64,000 nucleotides of DNA. Origin: Erythrobacteraceae bacterium E2-1 Yellow Sea (GTDB lineage Bacteria > Pseudomonadota > Alphaproteobacteria > Sphingomonadales > Sphingomonadaceae). Location: NCBI GenBank assembly GCA_014983025.1, contig JADCLP010000001.1, positions 744,001 to 808,000 of the forward strand, read 5' to 3'. Shown piece by piece: positions 54,908-63,256 of this stretch (its first letter is position 1; every line of letters starts with the position of its first letter). A model generated the notes under the pieces. The model was given only the letters and a program-made list of their open reading frames with translations, searched no databases and had not been told where the DNA came from. A program made the position numbers and the translations under genes.

Positions 54908-55648
54908 TCACTGCATTTCATATTTCACGCTGATGGTTACACCCGTGCCCACCTCGCCCGGCTCAATCGGGGTGTCCGCACCCGCCTTGCTGGCGCTCAT
55001 GCGAATGGCGCCTTCTGCCACCGGCATCGGGCCGTAAGATTGGAAGCTTTCGGATACCTCGATCAGTTTGACCCCTGAATATCCGGCCATGCTGGCATAT
55101 TGTTCAGCCATCATTCGCCCGCGTTTGAAGGCGTTCCCACGGGCGGTATCCTTGGCCGCCGCATCATCTTCCAGCATGAAATTGGGGCCATAGATATTGT
55201 TGGCACCTGCTGCGACCATTGCGTCCAGCACCACACCTGCGCGTTTCAGATCACGCAGCTTCACATTGACCTGATTGTTCACATTGTACCCGGCAAAGGT
55301 CTGCTCGCCCGTTTCGCGATTGTAATTGTAATTGGGGTTGAGGTTGAAATTGCTGGTCTGGATATCCTTGCCGTCAATCCCCAGCTGGCGCAGTCGCGCA
55401 ATCAGCCGATCCATCGCATCGGCGTTCTGCCGCACGGCTTCCTGCGCCGTGGCTGCACGCGTTGTCACCCCTGCACCGATCTGCGCCATATCGGGGGCAG
55501 ATCTAACAACTTCATTCACGGTCAATTCGACAACCGGATTCTGCACCTGGATTTGGACCTCTGCCGCATTGGCGGGCATGGCAAGCGCGGTAGCGGCCGC
55601 CGCAGTTGTCAGCAATGTGGCAACAATGGGAAAAGCCTTACGGATCAT
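54908..55648 (-). CDS. SIMPL-domain (DUF541) periplasmic protein
   Basis: 246 residues from ATG 55648, which has AAGGAG nine bases upstream; three in-frame ATGs further up are less well placed. A signal peptide (ending ALAMPANA) is followed by the SIMPL/DUF541 domain: VQNPVVELTVNEVV, QTSNFNLNPNYNYN and GVTISVKYEMQ at the end. The family is periplasmic or outer-membrane associated, function unresolved (E. coli YggE is linked to oxidative stress). Confidence 0.87.
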   Translation of the reverse strand: MIRKAFPIVATLLTTAAAATALAMPANAAEVQIQVQNPVVELTVNEVVRSAPDMAQIGAGVTTRAATAQEAVRQNADAMDRLIARLRQLGIDGKDIQTSNFNLNPNYNYNRETGEQTFAGYNVNNQVNVKLRDLKRAGVVLDAMVAAGANNIYGPNFMLEDDAAAKDTARGNAFKRGRMMAEQYASMAGYSGVKLIEVSESFQSYGPMPVAEGAIRMSASKAGADTPIEPGEVGTGVTISVKYEMQ

Positions 55649-55747
55649 GGCATTCATCTCCTTCATGCCACCTAAGTTGACGGTTATGACATTACGCATG
55701 ACTGAACCACCTTGTTCCAGCACGCCACAAGCCCTAACTGCCCCGCG

Positions 55748-57553
55748 ATGGCGCAACCACCAATTCTTTCATGGGAAGGCCTTGGCCTGCAACAGGGCGG
55801 CCGCTGGCTGTTCGGCGGGCCAGACCGCGAATCCCTGGACCTGCATGTCGGCCCACGGGACCGGCTGGCGCTGATCGGGCGCAATGGCGCGGGCAAGACC
55901 ACACTGCTGCGGCTGATTGATAACCGGATCGAAGCGGATCATGGCCTGCGCAAGATCAAGCCCGGCACACGAATCGTTTTCCTGGAACAGGAACCCGATT
56001 ATTCCGGCTGTGACACACTGATGGATTACGCGCTGGGCGGGAACGACACGCCTGCCCTGCATGAGGTTGAGGCGATTGCCGGGCAGTTGGGCATCGATAT
56101 GTCGCGCCCTGCCGCCACTGCCAGCGGGGGCGAGCGCCGCCGCGCCGCCATTGCCCGCGCTCTGGCGATGGAGCCTGATCTGCTGTTGCTGGATGAGCCG
56201 ACCAACCACCTGGATCTTGGCGCGATTGACTGGCTGGAAGATTGGCTGAACCGTTATCGCGGCGCCTTCATCACCATCAGCCATGACCGCACATTCCTGA
56301 AACGGCTAACCAAGGCCACGCTGTGGCTGGACCGTGGCAATCTGCGGCGCAAGGAAGTGGGTTTCGGCGGGTATGAGGCATGGGAAGAACAAGTCTATGC
56401 CGAAGAAACCCGCGCTGCGGAAAAGCTGGATGCCAGGCTGAAGCTGGAGGCGCATTGGCTGGAACGCGGCGTGACCGCGCGGCGCAAGCGCAACCAGGGA
56501 AGGCTGGAAAAACTGTGGCAGATGCGCGCCGCCCGCGCCGCCATGATCTCCACCACCGGCACGGCCAAGCTGAAGCTGGCCAGCGATGAGGAGTTCAAAT
56601 CGAAATCCGTGATCGTGGCGGAAAAGGTTTTCAAGAATTTCGGCGAACGCGCCGTGATCAAGGACTTTTCCCTGCGTATCCAGCGCGGTGACCGGATCGG
56701 CATCGTCGGCGCCAATGGCGCGGGCAAAACCACGCTGCTGAAACTGCTGACAGGCGAGATGCAGCCCGATACGGGCAAGGTCGAGATTTCAAAGAAGCTG
56801 TCCGGCGTGATGATCGATCAGCAGCGCAGCCTGATGGAACCCGATCGCAGCGTGCGGCAGGTGCTGGCCGAAGGTGGCGACTGGATCGATGTGCGCGGCA
56901 TCCGCAAACACGTGCAGGGTTATCTCAAGGAATTCCTGTTCGACCCCAAGATTGTCGATACCAAGGTCGGTACTTTATCCGGCGGCGAACGATCACGACT
57001 GTTGCTGGCGCGCGAATTTGCCCGCACATCCAATTTGCTGGTGCTGGACGAGCCGACCAATGACCTCGATCTGGAAACGCTGGACCTGCTGCAGGAAGTG
57101 ATCGCCGATTATGACGGCACCGTGCTGATCGTCAGCCATGATCGTGATTTTCTCGACCGTACTGTCACTATTACGCTGGGGCTGGACGGGTCGGGCCGCG
57201 TCGATGTGGTGGCCGGCGGTTATGAGGATTGGGAAGCCAAACGCCGCCAGCCGATAGAGGCGAAGAAGAAAGCTGCTGCGCCAGCCGAGAAAACAGCCCC
57301 TGCCCCACCGCCAGCGCCCAAATCAAACAAACTCTCCTACAAGGATCAGCGCGATTACGAGCTTTTGCCAGCAAGGATCGAAGAACTGGAAACCGCGATC
57401 ACCAAGGGGGAAGCAATCCTTTCCGACCCCGATCTTTACGCATCAGACCCGCAGAAATTCGCCAATATCATGCAGGGCGTAGAAAACGCCCGCGCCGAAA
57501 AGGAAGCGGCAGAGGAACGCTGGCTGGAACTGGCAGAACTGGTGGAGGGGTAG
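55748..57553 (+). CDS. uup: ABC-F ATPase Uup
   Basis: 601 residues with two ABC modules: NBD1 Walker A GRNGAGKTT, signature ASGGERRRA, Walker B LLLLDEPTNHLD; NBD2 GANGAGKTT, LSGGERSRLL, LLVLDEPTNDLD. A linker rich in Arg/Lys lies between, and the C-terminal end is an Ala/Glu-rich coiled coil (about 530-600) that binds DNA in Uup. ABC-F proteins act on the ribosome; Uup affects transposon excision and replication restart. Confidence 0.93.
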   Translation: MAQPPILSWEGLGLQQGGRWLFGGPDRESLDLHVGPRDRLALIGRNGAGKTTLLRLIDNRIEADHGLRKIKPGTRIVFLEQEPDYSGCDTLMDYALGGNDTPALHEVEAIAGQLGIDMSRPAATASGGERRRAAIARALAMEPDLLLLDEPTNHLDLGAIDWLEDWLNRYRGAFITISHDRTFLKRLTKATLWLDRGNLRRKEVGFGGYEAWEEQVYAEETRAAEKLDARLKLEAHWLERGVTARRKRNQGRLEKLWQMRAARAAMISTTGTAKLKLASDEEFKSKSVIVAEKVFKNFGERAVIKDFSLRIQRGDRIGIVGANGAGKTTLLKLLTGEMQPDTGKVEISKKLSGVMIDQQRSLMEPDRSVRQVLAEGGDWIDVRGIRKHVQGYLKEFLFDPKIVDTKVGTLSGGERSRLLLAREFARTSNLLVLDEPTNDLDLETLDLLQEVIADYDGTVLIVSHDRDFLDRTVTITLGLDGSGRVDVVAGGYEDWEAKRRQPIEAKKKAAAPAEKTAPAPPPAPKSNKLSYKDQRDYELLPARIEELETAITKGEAILSDPDLYASDPQKFANIMQGVENARAEKEAAEERWLELAELVEG

Positions 57554-57614
57554 CAGCCAAGTAGCGGCCAGGGTCTGCCTATGGGCGGATAGCGGACGCT
57601 AAAGAGATTGTGTT

Positions 57615-58139
57615 TTAGGTGGTCGCTGATGAACGTCGAACGACACGTACCCGGCAAAAGCCATTCATCTTGAAACTCGTAAACACCGTTTGCCCCACCA
57701 CAGCTCTAGGACTGCTGTGGAACGCTGTATATGGCCAAACCAGATTGGCCGTGCTCGCAACGCGATTAATGTTGCGAGTGTCCGACGCATATTCCGGTTC
57801 GAACTTCTCCAATAGGGTCCTCGCCATGGCCTTGGTATCGGGCACCACACAATTCGTTCCAACAGTTGGAAAACGAACGTCATAGAGACCAATCTTGCCC
57901 GCAGGGTCCGTTCCTATGCCGACGTAGGCGTGCCCCTCGTCCATACGATATTCGAACAATTTCATTTTAAAGCCGAAGAGAGTGGTCGAAGGACTCAGCT
58001 TCACCGGGTGGGGGTTATACCATTCCGGCCCAAACGAAGTAGAGAATGCCAAGGCCTCCCCTTCACTGCGAAAAAGTGGCAACAACGGCGCGACCGAGCC
58101 GTCCTGAGCGACAGCAAGGGCTATAGCTAACAATACCAT
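57615..58139 (-). CDS. Predicted secreted protein, function unknown
   Basis: 174 residues, with an N-terminal hydrophobic signal-like segment (MVLLAIALAVAQDG) and a soluble remainder with FSTSFGPEWYNPHP and two Cys that could pair. No family recognised. GC content and codon use are lower than in the flanking uup and secF genes, suggesting recent arrival. It sits convergent to uup and beside the GIY-YIG cassette. Confidence 0.55.
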   Translation of the reverse strand: MVLLAIALAVAQDGSVAPLLPLFRSEGEALAFSTSFGPEWYNPHPVKLSPSTTLFGFKMKLFEYRMDEGHAYVGIGTDPAGKIGLYDVRFPTVGTNCVVPDTKAMARTLLEKFEPEYASDTRNINRVASTANLVWPYTAFHSSPRAVVGQTVFTSFKMNGFCRVRVVRRSSATT

Positions 58140-58249
58140 CTATTCTCAATCCCGAAGAACCGGGCCTTCATGCTCTGAAAAAAACTAATAACCTCTACAT
58201 CGCATGATAGCCAATCGTCCACACATGGGTCGTTAGCAGATCTTGAAAA

Positions 58250-58279
58250 TTCGTCATTCCCGCGAAAGCGGGAACCCAG
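58250..58279 (+). repeat. Left 30-bp repeat of the GIY-YIG cassette
   Basis: Starts TTCGTCATTCCCGCGAAAGC and ends GGGAACCCAG. It contains a hairpin TTCCCGC-GAAA-GCGGGAA. The reverse complement occurs without a mismatch at 58604-58633. Its last base is directly followed by the stop codon of the GIY-YIG gene. Confidence 0.92.
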
Positions 58280-58591
58280 CTATTCCAAGGACTCAAATCC
58301 AAATTCCTCGGCAAGGTCGCGCCAGTCTGGATTGCTCTCTTCGATCAATTCCAGCTTCCACGCCCGGTTCCATTTCTTGATCCGCTTCTCGCGCAGGATG
58401 GCATCTTCCATCGTCGCAAGTGGCTCGAACCAGACGAGACGCTTCACGCCATAGTCGCGGGTGAATCCGGGAATCAGACCCTTGCGATGCTGGTGGAGGC
58501 GTCCAATGAGATCGGACGTTACACCGGTGTAGAGCGTCCCGTTCTGGCGGGAGGCGAGAATATAGACCGCCGGACAGGTTTCGAGGTTCAT
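58280..58591 (-). CDS. GIY-YIG nuclease superfamily protein
   Basis: 103 residues. The domain opens with CPAVYILASRQNGTLYTG, i.e. the VYIL...LYTGVT variant of GIY-YIG, followed by the catalytic Arg region DLIGRLHQHRKG and a later Glu in AILREKRIKKW. This is the UPF0213/YhbQ-like small single-domain group. It is enclosed by perfect 30-bp inverted repeats: the stop touches the left one and the start is 12 bases from the right one, so gene plus repeats form a unit of 384 bp. Confidence 0.85.
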   Translation of the reverse strand: MNLETCPAVYILASRQNGTLYTGVTSDLIGRLHQHRKGLIPGFTRDYGVKRLVWFEPLATMEDAILREKRIKKWNRAWKLELIEESNPDWRDLAEEFGFESLE

Positions 58592-58603
58592 TTACGCGAA
58601 TTA

Positions 58604-58633
58604 CTGGGTTCCCGCTTTCGCGGGAATGACGAA
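58604..58633 (-). repeat. Right 30-bp inverted repeat of the GIY-YIG cassette
   Basis: CTGGGTTCCCGCTTTCGCGG then GAATGACGAA: exact reverse complement of 58250-58279. Confidence 0.92.
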
Positions 58634-58688
58634 GGGGGGAGTATCCGTCTTTTAATCAAATATCCGTAATTGGGCCGTTAGCAGCCAT

Positions 58689-59162
58689 TCAACCCACCCG
58701 ATAAAAATCCGCCACGCGTTCCAACGCAAGTTTCAGCACCAGTTTGCCGCTACGCGCAGGCCAGCCCAGCCCCTTTTCCGCCTCAGGCAACCCTTCGCCT
58801 GCGCAGACCACGCGCCAGAGGATGTCTTTCAGACCCGTCCCCGCCTGATCGAGTGCGCCATCAAAGCGTTCGCGGGCGGCGATCTGGCGTTCACCCTGGG
58901 TCAGCCCATGATCGCCCCCACCCTTTACCCGCACCGGGTCCCACCGCATGGTAATACTGGGGGCGAGTTGCGCGCGCTCATAATCGGCGCGTAACCGTTC
59001 GCCCGCATCGAACAGCCGGTCACTCAAATGCCCGCGCGCATGGAGCCAGGTGAGCGGGCTTTCCGCCAGATTGACGGTAACGCTACGGCGCTTGCCCCGC
59101 ACCCCGCCACTTCGACGGGCCCCCTCTACCGTCAGTTCACGTTCGACCAGATGGCGCTGCAT
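58689..59162 (-). CDS. DUF6456-domain protein
   Basis: 157 residues matching the DUF6456 group of alphaproteobacteria: VNLAESPLTWLHARG, then LSDRLFDAGERLRADYERAQLAPS and a C-terminal helical part with LKDILWRVVCAGEGLPEAEKGLGWP, which looks like a region-4/HTH-type DNA-contacting unit. From memory, this domain occurs in regulators of gene transfer agents (GafA/GafZ type); I could not verify that here. It is divergent from an XRE regulator with a palindrome in the shared 95-base gap. Confidence 0.78.
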   Translation of the reverse strand: MQRHLVERELTVEGARRSGGVRGKRRSVTVNLAESPLTWLHARGHLSDRLFDAGERLRADYERAQLAPSITMRWDPVRVKGGGDHGLTQGERQIAARERFDGALDQAGTGLKDILWRVVCAGEGLPEAEKGLGWPARSGKLVLKLALERVADFYRVG

Positions 59163-59228
59163 GGCAAATCCCCTTGTGCATGATTCGTGACGGGACTTGC
59201 AATTTTTGGGTTAGTGTAGGAAAGATAA

Positions 59229-59245
59229 ATAACCATTATGGTTAT
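59229..59245. promoter_or_regulatory. 17-bp palindromic operator between the DUF6456 gene and the XRE regulator
   Basis: ATAACCAT-T-ATGGTTAT: two perfect 8-bp arms around one base, 12 bases before the XRE start. A near-identical copy lies at 63204-63220 upstream of the holin gene. Probable binding site of the XRE regulator itself. Confidence 0.72.
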
Positions 59246-59257
59246 CGGAGAGATGGT

Positions 59258-59830
59258 GTGATCAACCGCATTCGCGATATACGCAAGAGCAAGGGCGTGA
59301 CGCTGGCCGAACTGGCGGAAGCTTGCGACCCGCCCACCACCGCGCAAACCATCGGACGGCTGGAAACGGGGATGCGCAATCTTTCCCTGAAATGGATGGA
59401 CCGCATCGCAGCTGCTCTGGATGTGGACCCGGAAACGCTGGTGCGCAGCGAAGATGCATCTGTTGCAAATATCGTCGCCACCTTGCGCTCTGGCGGGCCA
59501 GAAGCCCTGACGAAACTACGTGAAGCTGTGCTGCCCACAGACCTTGCCAGCGATGGCACGTTGATGGTGCTGAGTGCGGAGGATAGCGTGGGCGAGTTCC
59601 GCCCTGGTGACCTCATCTGGCTACGTCAGCTATCGCCCGAAGATGCGGGCCACGCGATCAACCGGGATGTATTGGTCCCGCGGCCTGGTGGCCGCTTTGC
59701 CTTTGGCCGGCTGATTGACCGGCAGGGAAATCTTGTCGGCATCCTGCCGCCAGGCATCGGCCACAAGCAACAAGTGGTGGACAATCCGCCCTGGATCGCA
59801 GTTGCAGAAATGCTGGTGCGGCGGCTTTAG
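59258..59830 (+). CDS. XRE-family regulator with S24-like C-terminal domain
   Basis: 190 residues from GTG 59258 (GGAGAG upstream; no suitable ATG in frame). HTH_3 domain at about 5-65: IRKSKGVTLAELAEACDPP then TAQTIGRLETGMRNLS. The C-terminal part (about 105-190) has the LexA/CI-like pattern FRPGDLIWLRQL...RDVLVPRPGGRFAFGRLI, but lacks the GDSM Ser and clear catalytic Lys, so it should dimerise without self-cleavage. Likely represses itself and the divergent DUF6456 gene via the palindrome at 59229. Confidence 0.82.
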   Translation: MINRIRDIRKSKGVTLAELAEACDPPTTAQTIGRLETGMRNLSLKWMDRIAAALDVDPETLVRSEDASVANIVATLRSGGPEALTKLREAVLPTDLASDGTLMVLSAEDSVGEFRPGDLIWLRQLSPEDAGHAINRDVLVPRPGGRFAFGRLIDRQGNLVGILPPGIGHKQQVVDNPPWIAVAEMLVRRL

Positions 59831-59843
59831 ACCGCCGCGCCGA

Positions 59844-60821
59844 TCAACCTTCGCCGCGCGCTATACGCTCTTGCCGTTCGGTCACCGATTCCTCTGGCAC
59901 AAAGCTGTCTGATGTCACACCCAGCCAGATCAGGATAGGGGCAGCCATATAGACTGAGCTGTATGTACCCACGAACAGACCCAATGTGATCGCCGCAATC
60001 ATGCCAAACAGGCTGGCAGGGCCAAAGAACAGCAACGGCACCAACGCGATCAGCAACGTCAATGATGTCATCACGGTGCGTGCCAGCGTTTCATTGACTG
60101 ACAAGTCCAGCAACTCCGGCAACGGCATCTTGCGATACCGCTTCAGGTTCTCACGGATACGGTCATAAACCACAATGGTGTCATTCAGCGAATAACCGAT
60201 AATTGCCAGAATCGCGGCGATGATCTGCAGGCTGAATTCCATCTGGAACAGAGAGAACATACCCAGCGTCAGCGACACGTCATGGAACAGGGCAAACAAC
60301 CCGCCCACGCCGAACTGCCATTCGAACCGGATCCAGATATAGATCGCAACCGCCAGCATGGCTGCCAGCAGCGCCAGAACGGCATCATTGCGGAATTCAC
60401 CCGCAACCTTGCCCGAAACAGTATCATTCCCGTCACGCCGGATGCCGGGATATTCTGCCTCGATCGATGCAATCACCCGATTACCAATTTCTGTCGCGGC
60501 ACCGGGCACATTCTCTGCCTCTGCAGGCAGGCGCACACGGATCGACACCTGATTATCCGCACCGAAACGCTGGATCACAGGATCGCCATAACCCAATTGC
60601 CCGATCTGTTCGCGCAACGATGCAATTGGTGCCTCTTCACGCTGGGTGAAGGTAACGCGCACTTCCTGACCACCGGCAAAATCGACGCCGTAATTGATCC
60701 CCTTGGTCATCACCAAGCCCCAGCTGGCAGCAATCAGGATCAGGCTGACGATAAAGAACGGCCAGCGTAATTTCAGGAATCTAATATTCGTATCATCGGG
60801 GACAAGCTTGAGCAGTTTCAT
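59844..60821 (-). CDS. secF: Protein-export membrane protein SecF
   Basis: 325 residues: six membrane helices, an N-terminal periplasmic P1-type domain (GVDFAGGQEVRVTF) and the conserved YSLNDTIVVYDRIREN in helix 4 region. With SecD it uses the proton motive force to pull translocating proteins. 12 bases after the secD stop. Confidence 0.95.
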   Translation of the reverse strand: MKLLKLVPDDTNIRFLKLRWPFFIVSLILIAASWGLVMTKGINYGVDFAGGQEVRVTFTQREEAPIASLREQIGQLGYGDPVIQRFGADNQVSIRVRLPAEAENVPGAATEIGNRVIASIEAEYPGIRRDGNDTVSGKVAGEFRNDAVLALLAAMLAVAIYIWIRFEWQFGVGGLFALFHDVSLTLGMFSLFQMEFSLQIIAAILAIIGYSLNDTIVVYDRIRENLKRYRKMPLPELLDLSVNETLARTVMTSLTLLIALVPLLFFGPASLFGMIAAITLGLFVGTYSSVYMAAPILIWLGVTSDSFVPEESVTERQERIARGEG

Positions 60822-60833
60822 CTCCGTTTCCCC

Positions 60834-62432
60834 TTACAAATTGACATCGCTGGGCCGCGCCTTGCGCAGCCATGCGGCCACCCACATGCGGGTGAGTGTT
60901 ACCGCGGTGAATACACTGGTGAACAGGCCCACGATCAAGACCACAGCAAAGCCGCGTACCGGGCCTGAGCCGAACATGAACAGCAGGATACCGGCAATGA
61001 AATTGGTGATGTTCGCGTCATAAATGGCGCGGCTGGCTTCCTTATACCCGGTCTCAACCGCGGCCACCACACGGCGGCCACGCTTGCGTTCTTCGCGGAT
61101 ACGCTCGTTGATCAGCACGTTCGCATCCACGGCAGCGCCAATGGTCAGCACGAAACCGGCAATACCGGGCAAAGTCAGCGTGGTGTTCAACCCGGCCATG
61201 ATCCCCAGGATCATCATCACGTTAAAGCCCAGCGCCACCGTGGCATAAACACCAAAACGGCCATAGCTTGCGATCATCAACACGATCACGGCCATGGAGC
61301 CGATCATCATGGCCAGCATGCCCTTGCGGATCGAATCTGCACCCAGGTCAGGCCCAACTGTACGCTCTTCCACCACCGTCAAATCAACAGGAAGCGCGCC
61401 AGAACGCAGCGATATGGCCAGGTTGTTGGCGCTTTCAGTCGTGAAACCGCCTGAAATCTGCGCGCTGCCACCCAGGATAGGTTCGCGGAAATAGGGTGAT
61501 GAAATCACCTCACCATCCAGGATGATGGCAAAGCTCTTGCCCACATTTTCCGTGCTCAGCTTGGCAAACTTGGCCCCGCCCTGCTGGTCAAACTGGATAT
61601 TGACCACAGCTTCATTAGTCTGCTGGTCAAAGCTCTGCTGCGCATTGGTCAGGCTGTCCCCGCGGATACCGCCCAAGCGCCTTACGGCTACAAATTGGCC
61701 GGGGTAATCCGATGTGGCGGCATAGGGATATATCTCGCTGCCGACAGGGGCGATGCCTTGCGCCACATCGCTGGGCAAGGCTGTCGCATCAACCAGTTTG
61801 AATTCCAGCTTGGCTGTCTGGCCCAGCAATTCCTTAAGCTGGTCGGGATCCTGCAGGCCAGGCACCTGCACCACAATACGGGTATCACCCTGGCGGATAA
61901 TCGTGGGTTCGCGTGTGCCCAGCGCATCGATACGCTTGCGAACAACCTCGGTGGCGCTGTCCATCGCATCGGTTACTGCCTGATTGATCCCATCGGATGT
62001 TGGCGTCAGCACCACGCGCTGGCCATCGACCACGGAAAGGTTCCATTCTCGGGTCAGCCCTGTGCCATTGACCACCGGCAGCAGCAATTCGCGCGCACGA
62101 TCAAGGTCGGCTGGATCATCCAGCATGAAGGAAAGCCGCCCGTCATTGGTGGAAAGGTCACCAATACGAATGCGCGGCTCTGCACCGCGCATCAAGGAGC
62201 GGACAGATTCCTCCATATTTTCAAGACGCTGTGCGGCAACCTGATCTGGGTTTGCTTCCAGCAGGATATGGCTGCCGCCTGCCAGGTCGAGGCCAAGATT
62301 GACCTCCGGATCAGGCAGGGAATCGGGCCAGCTAACACCAGCCGCCGCGAATATGGAAGGCAGCGCGGCCAGGCACGCCACCAGCGTGATCCCCCACAGC
62401 CAGACCTTCTTCCAGGTCGGAAATTCCAGCAT
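60834..62432 (-). CDS. secD: Protein-export membrane protein SecD
   Basis: 532 residues: one N-terminal helix, GLDLAGGSHILLE, the large periplasmic P1 domain, TLPGIAGFVLTIGAAVDANVL with the conserved membrane Asp, and NERIREERKRG. Between yajC and secF in the usual order. Confidence 0.95.
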   Translation of the reverse strand: MLEFPTWKKVWLWGITLVACLAALPSIFAAAGVSWPDSLPDPEVNLGLDLAGGSHILLEANPDQVAAQRLENMEESVRSLMRGAEPRIRIGDLSTNDGRLSFMLDDPADLDRARELLLPVVNGTGLTREWNLSVVDGQRVVLTPTSDGINQAVTDAMDSATEVVRKRIDALGTREPTIIRQGDTRIVVQVPGLQDPDQLKELLGQTAKLEFKLVDATALPSDVAQGIAPVGSEIYPYAATSDYPGQFVAVRRLGGIRGDSLTNAQQSFDQQTNEAVVNIQFDQQGGAKFAKLSTENVGKSFAIILDGEVISSPYFREPILGGSAQISGGFTTESANNLAISLRSGALPVDLTVVEERTVGPDLGADSIRKGMLAMMIGSMAVIVLMIASYGRFGVYATVALGFNVMMILGIMAGLNTTLTLPGIAGFVLTIGAAVDANVLINERIREERKRGRRVVAAVETGYKEASRAIYDANITNFIAGILLFMFGSGPVRGFAVVLIVGLFTSVFTAVTLTRMWVAAWLRKARPSDVNL

Positions 62433-62449
62433 TGCTCGGAACGCTCCCG

Positions 62450-62770
62450 TCAGTCGTTCGCGGCAGAGCCGCCCGGGGGAATGATGTCACCGATGGTGCT
62501 TTTGACCGCTTTGACGCGTACACCCTGCGCAAGGTCAATCTCTGCATAGTGCTCATCAACCTTGGCCACCTTGCCCACCAGGCCGCCGGCGGTGACCACT
62601 TGATCACCCTTCTTCAGCCCGGAAATCTTTGCCTGGTGTTCCTTTTGACGCTTCATCTGCGGACGAATGATCAGGAACCAGAATATCACGACCATGCCGA
62701 TGATCGGGGCCCATTGGATCCAGGCGGGCGGTGCCTCTGCACTGGCTGCTGCGGCAAGCATTTCGAACAT
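62450..62770 (-). CDS. yajC: Preprotein translocase subunit YajC
   Basis: 106 residues: one N-terminal membrane helix (WAPIIGMVVIFWFLIIRPQ), then KISGLKKGDQVVTAGGLVGKV. First gene of yajC-secD-secF, 17 bases before secD. A promoter is predicted about 100 bases upstream. Confidence 0.94.
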   Translation of the reverse strand: MFEMLAAAASAEAPPAWIQWAPIIGMVVIFWFLIIRPQMKRQKEHQAKISGLKKGDQVVTAGGLVGKVAKVDEHYAEIDLAQGVRVKAVKSTIGDIIPPGGSAAND

Positions 62771-62871
62771 TGTTTGTATGACCTGTCAGATTGTTATTCT
62801 GGACGTTCGCAAGGTCCGCCACCAGTTGCCAAATGGCACACCAGCTTCTCCCTCGCTTTGCTAAGTGGGCG

Positions 62872-62900
62872 CGCCTAGCAGCAATGCAAGCCCCCCGCAA
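62872..62900 (-). promoter_or_regulatory. Predicted sigma-70 promoter of yajC-secDF
   Basis: On the minus strand TTGCGG (62900-62895), 17 bases, TAGGCG (62877-62872), then a GC-rich stretch. Same layout as the rpmE and tRNA-Pro promoters. Confidence 0.45.
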
Positions 62901-62945
62901 TCGCGCAGCTTGCAAACGGAATTGCAATCAATACCCGATCCATGC

Positions 62946-62974
62946 TTGCCAGCGCGATTGGTGCGCCCTATAGG
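62946..62974 (+). promoter_or_regulatory. Predicted sigma-70 promoter of tRNA-Pro
   Basis: TTGCCA at 62946, a 17-base spacer, TATAGG at 62969-62974, then the discriminator GCCGCC. Transcription would start about 12 bases before the tRNA 5' end. Confidence 0.6.
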
Positions 62975-62992
62975 GCCGCCCTCCACTGGTTC

Positions 62993-63069
62993 CGGGACGT
63001 GGCGCAGTCTGGTAGCGCACTATACTGGGGGTGTAGGGGTCGCTGGTTCGAATCCAGTCGTCCCGACCA
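62993..63069 (+). tRNA. tRNA-Pro (GGG)
   Basis: 77-base cloverleaf with encoded CCA: acceptor CGGGACG/CGTCCCG with A73, D arm, anticodon loop CTGGGGG (anticodon GGG), T arm CTGGTTCGAATCCAG. The anticodon stem CTATA/TGTAG contains one T-G pair. Confidence 0.96.
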
Positions 63070-63203
63070 GTGGATATCCCCCTTTCATAAATGACAAGAT
63101 CGCGCATCGCCGTTTGCAAATGCGGCCAGCCGGTCCGTGGCCGTAATATCGCAAGCCCGGCCCACATGGATATTCACGCAATAGGATATAAAATTTTCCT
63201 ACA

Positions 63204-63220
63204 ATAACCATTCTGGTTAA
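63204..63220. promoter_or_regulatory. Second copy of the 17-bp palindromic operator, upstream of the holin gene
   Basis: ATAACCATTCTGGTTAA matches the 59229-59245 palindrome at 15 of 17 positions and ends 36 bases before the holin ATG. TTTCCTACA lies directly before it; its complement TGTAGGAAA lies just before the first copy too. Confidence 0.68.
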
Positions 63221-63256
63221 TTCATACGCGATTCGCAGCCATTAAGGATCGCCACC

